Made by a program: the position numbers and the translations under genes
The notes under the pieces: model-generated
Seen by the model: the letters and a program-made list of their open reading frames with translations, nothing else
Told to the model about the DNA's origin: nothing
The model's database searches: none
Source: Oscillospiraceae bacterium
Lineage (GTDB): Bacteria; Bacillota; Clostridia; Oscillospirales; QAMX01
Direction: 5' to 3'
Assembly (NCBI GenBank): GCA_902772625.1
Contig: CACYBP010000265.1
Location: 1 to 5,208 of the forward strand
DNA length: 5,208 nucleotides
In this document: positions 5,097-5,208 of the stretch, in pieces
Position numbering within the stretch: the first letter of the stretch is position 1
How the letters are laid out: each line of letters begins with the position of its first letter

Positions 5097-5208
5097 TTAT
5101 CTCTTGTTGCCGAAAAGACCCCGCACGATGGAGGTCGCGCCCGAGCGGGCCACCGAGCTCAGGGCGTTGGTGGCGGCGCGCTTGGCGATGGTGCCGGAGC
5201 TGACGGTC
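5097..5208 (-). CDS. Partial CDS: C-terminal 36 residues, possibly DUF853/HerA-like ATPase
   Basis: The minus-strand frame ending at TAA (5097-5099) reads in from the right edge and encodes 36 residues beginning TVSSGTIAKRAA and ending SIVRGLFGNKR. The frame is open throughout, has the GC-rich codon style of the neighbouring genes, and is closed by a good terminator, so it is very likely a real gene end. The alternating small and basic residues and the terminal RGLFGNKR resemble the C-terminus of DUF853/HerA-like (YjgR-type) predicted helicases, which end in an R-[GI]-[LI]-[LF]-G type basic tail. This is a recollection-based match over a short, low-information segment; the ATPase motifs lie outside the window. 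Confidence 0.5.
   Translation of the reverse strand, partial: TVSSGTIAKRAATNALSSVARSGATSIVRGLFGNKR

Noticed and set aside
1..5208. CRISPR array, tRNA or rRNA genes, insertion sequences, toxin-antitoxin pairs
   Set aside because: No spaced direct repeats, tRNA-like folds, transposase motifs or terminal inverted repeats were seen, and the window is filled by same-strand genes with short gaps.

Overview
The window is GC-rich (roughly 60% by eye) and compact. Every gene I can support lies on the minus strand, so transcription runs from right to left. The gene families (XpaC, TelA, LemA, TPM/YgcG), a lipobox-type signal peptide, purine-rich Shine-Dalgarno sites and a consensus sigma-A type promoter suggest a high-GC member of the Clostridia or a related Firmicutes lineage. 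This assignment is an inference, because no taxonomic marker gene is present.

Layout in transcription order. At the right edge (5097-5208) are the last 36 codons of a gene that I tentatively identify as a DUF853/HerA-like ATPase, closed by a rho-independent terminator (5051-5087). A textbook promoter follows (TTGAAA, 17-bp spacer, TATAAT; 4999-5027), then a leader of about 79 nt with two hairpins. Next come a divergent, C-terminally extended RpiB/LacAB-type sugar-phosphate isomerase (4341-4913), a perfect 12-bp-stem hairpin (4305-4332) and a complete HAD-superfamily hydrolase (3582-4277). Four envelope or stress genes complete the run: xpaC (2884-3546), telA (1672-2829), a small membrane-anchored LemA-like protein (1135-1665) and a TPM-domain lipoprotein with an unusual arginine-rich tail (7-1095). 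Gaps between genes are 6 to 63 bp, and no intergenic stretch exceeds 300 bp.

Functionally, xpaC and telA are a known neighbouring pair (xpaC-yaaN in Bacillus subtilis), and LemA and TPM proteins are often encoded side by side. Here the two pairs are joined in one tight array with no TerD- or TerC-like gene in view, which suggests a membrane-associated toxic-anion or envelope-stress module. The isomerase and the HAD hydrolase upstream may be co-transcribed, but the hairpin between them could separate the two transcription units. There are no RNA genes, mobile elements or CRISPR arrays.

The points most worth a second look are the isomerase active-site substitutions, the Lys-free Arg/Gly/Ser tail of the TPM protein, and the xpaC-telA-lemA-TPM arrangement itself.
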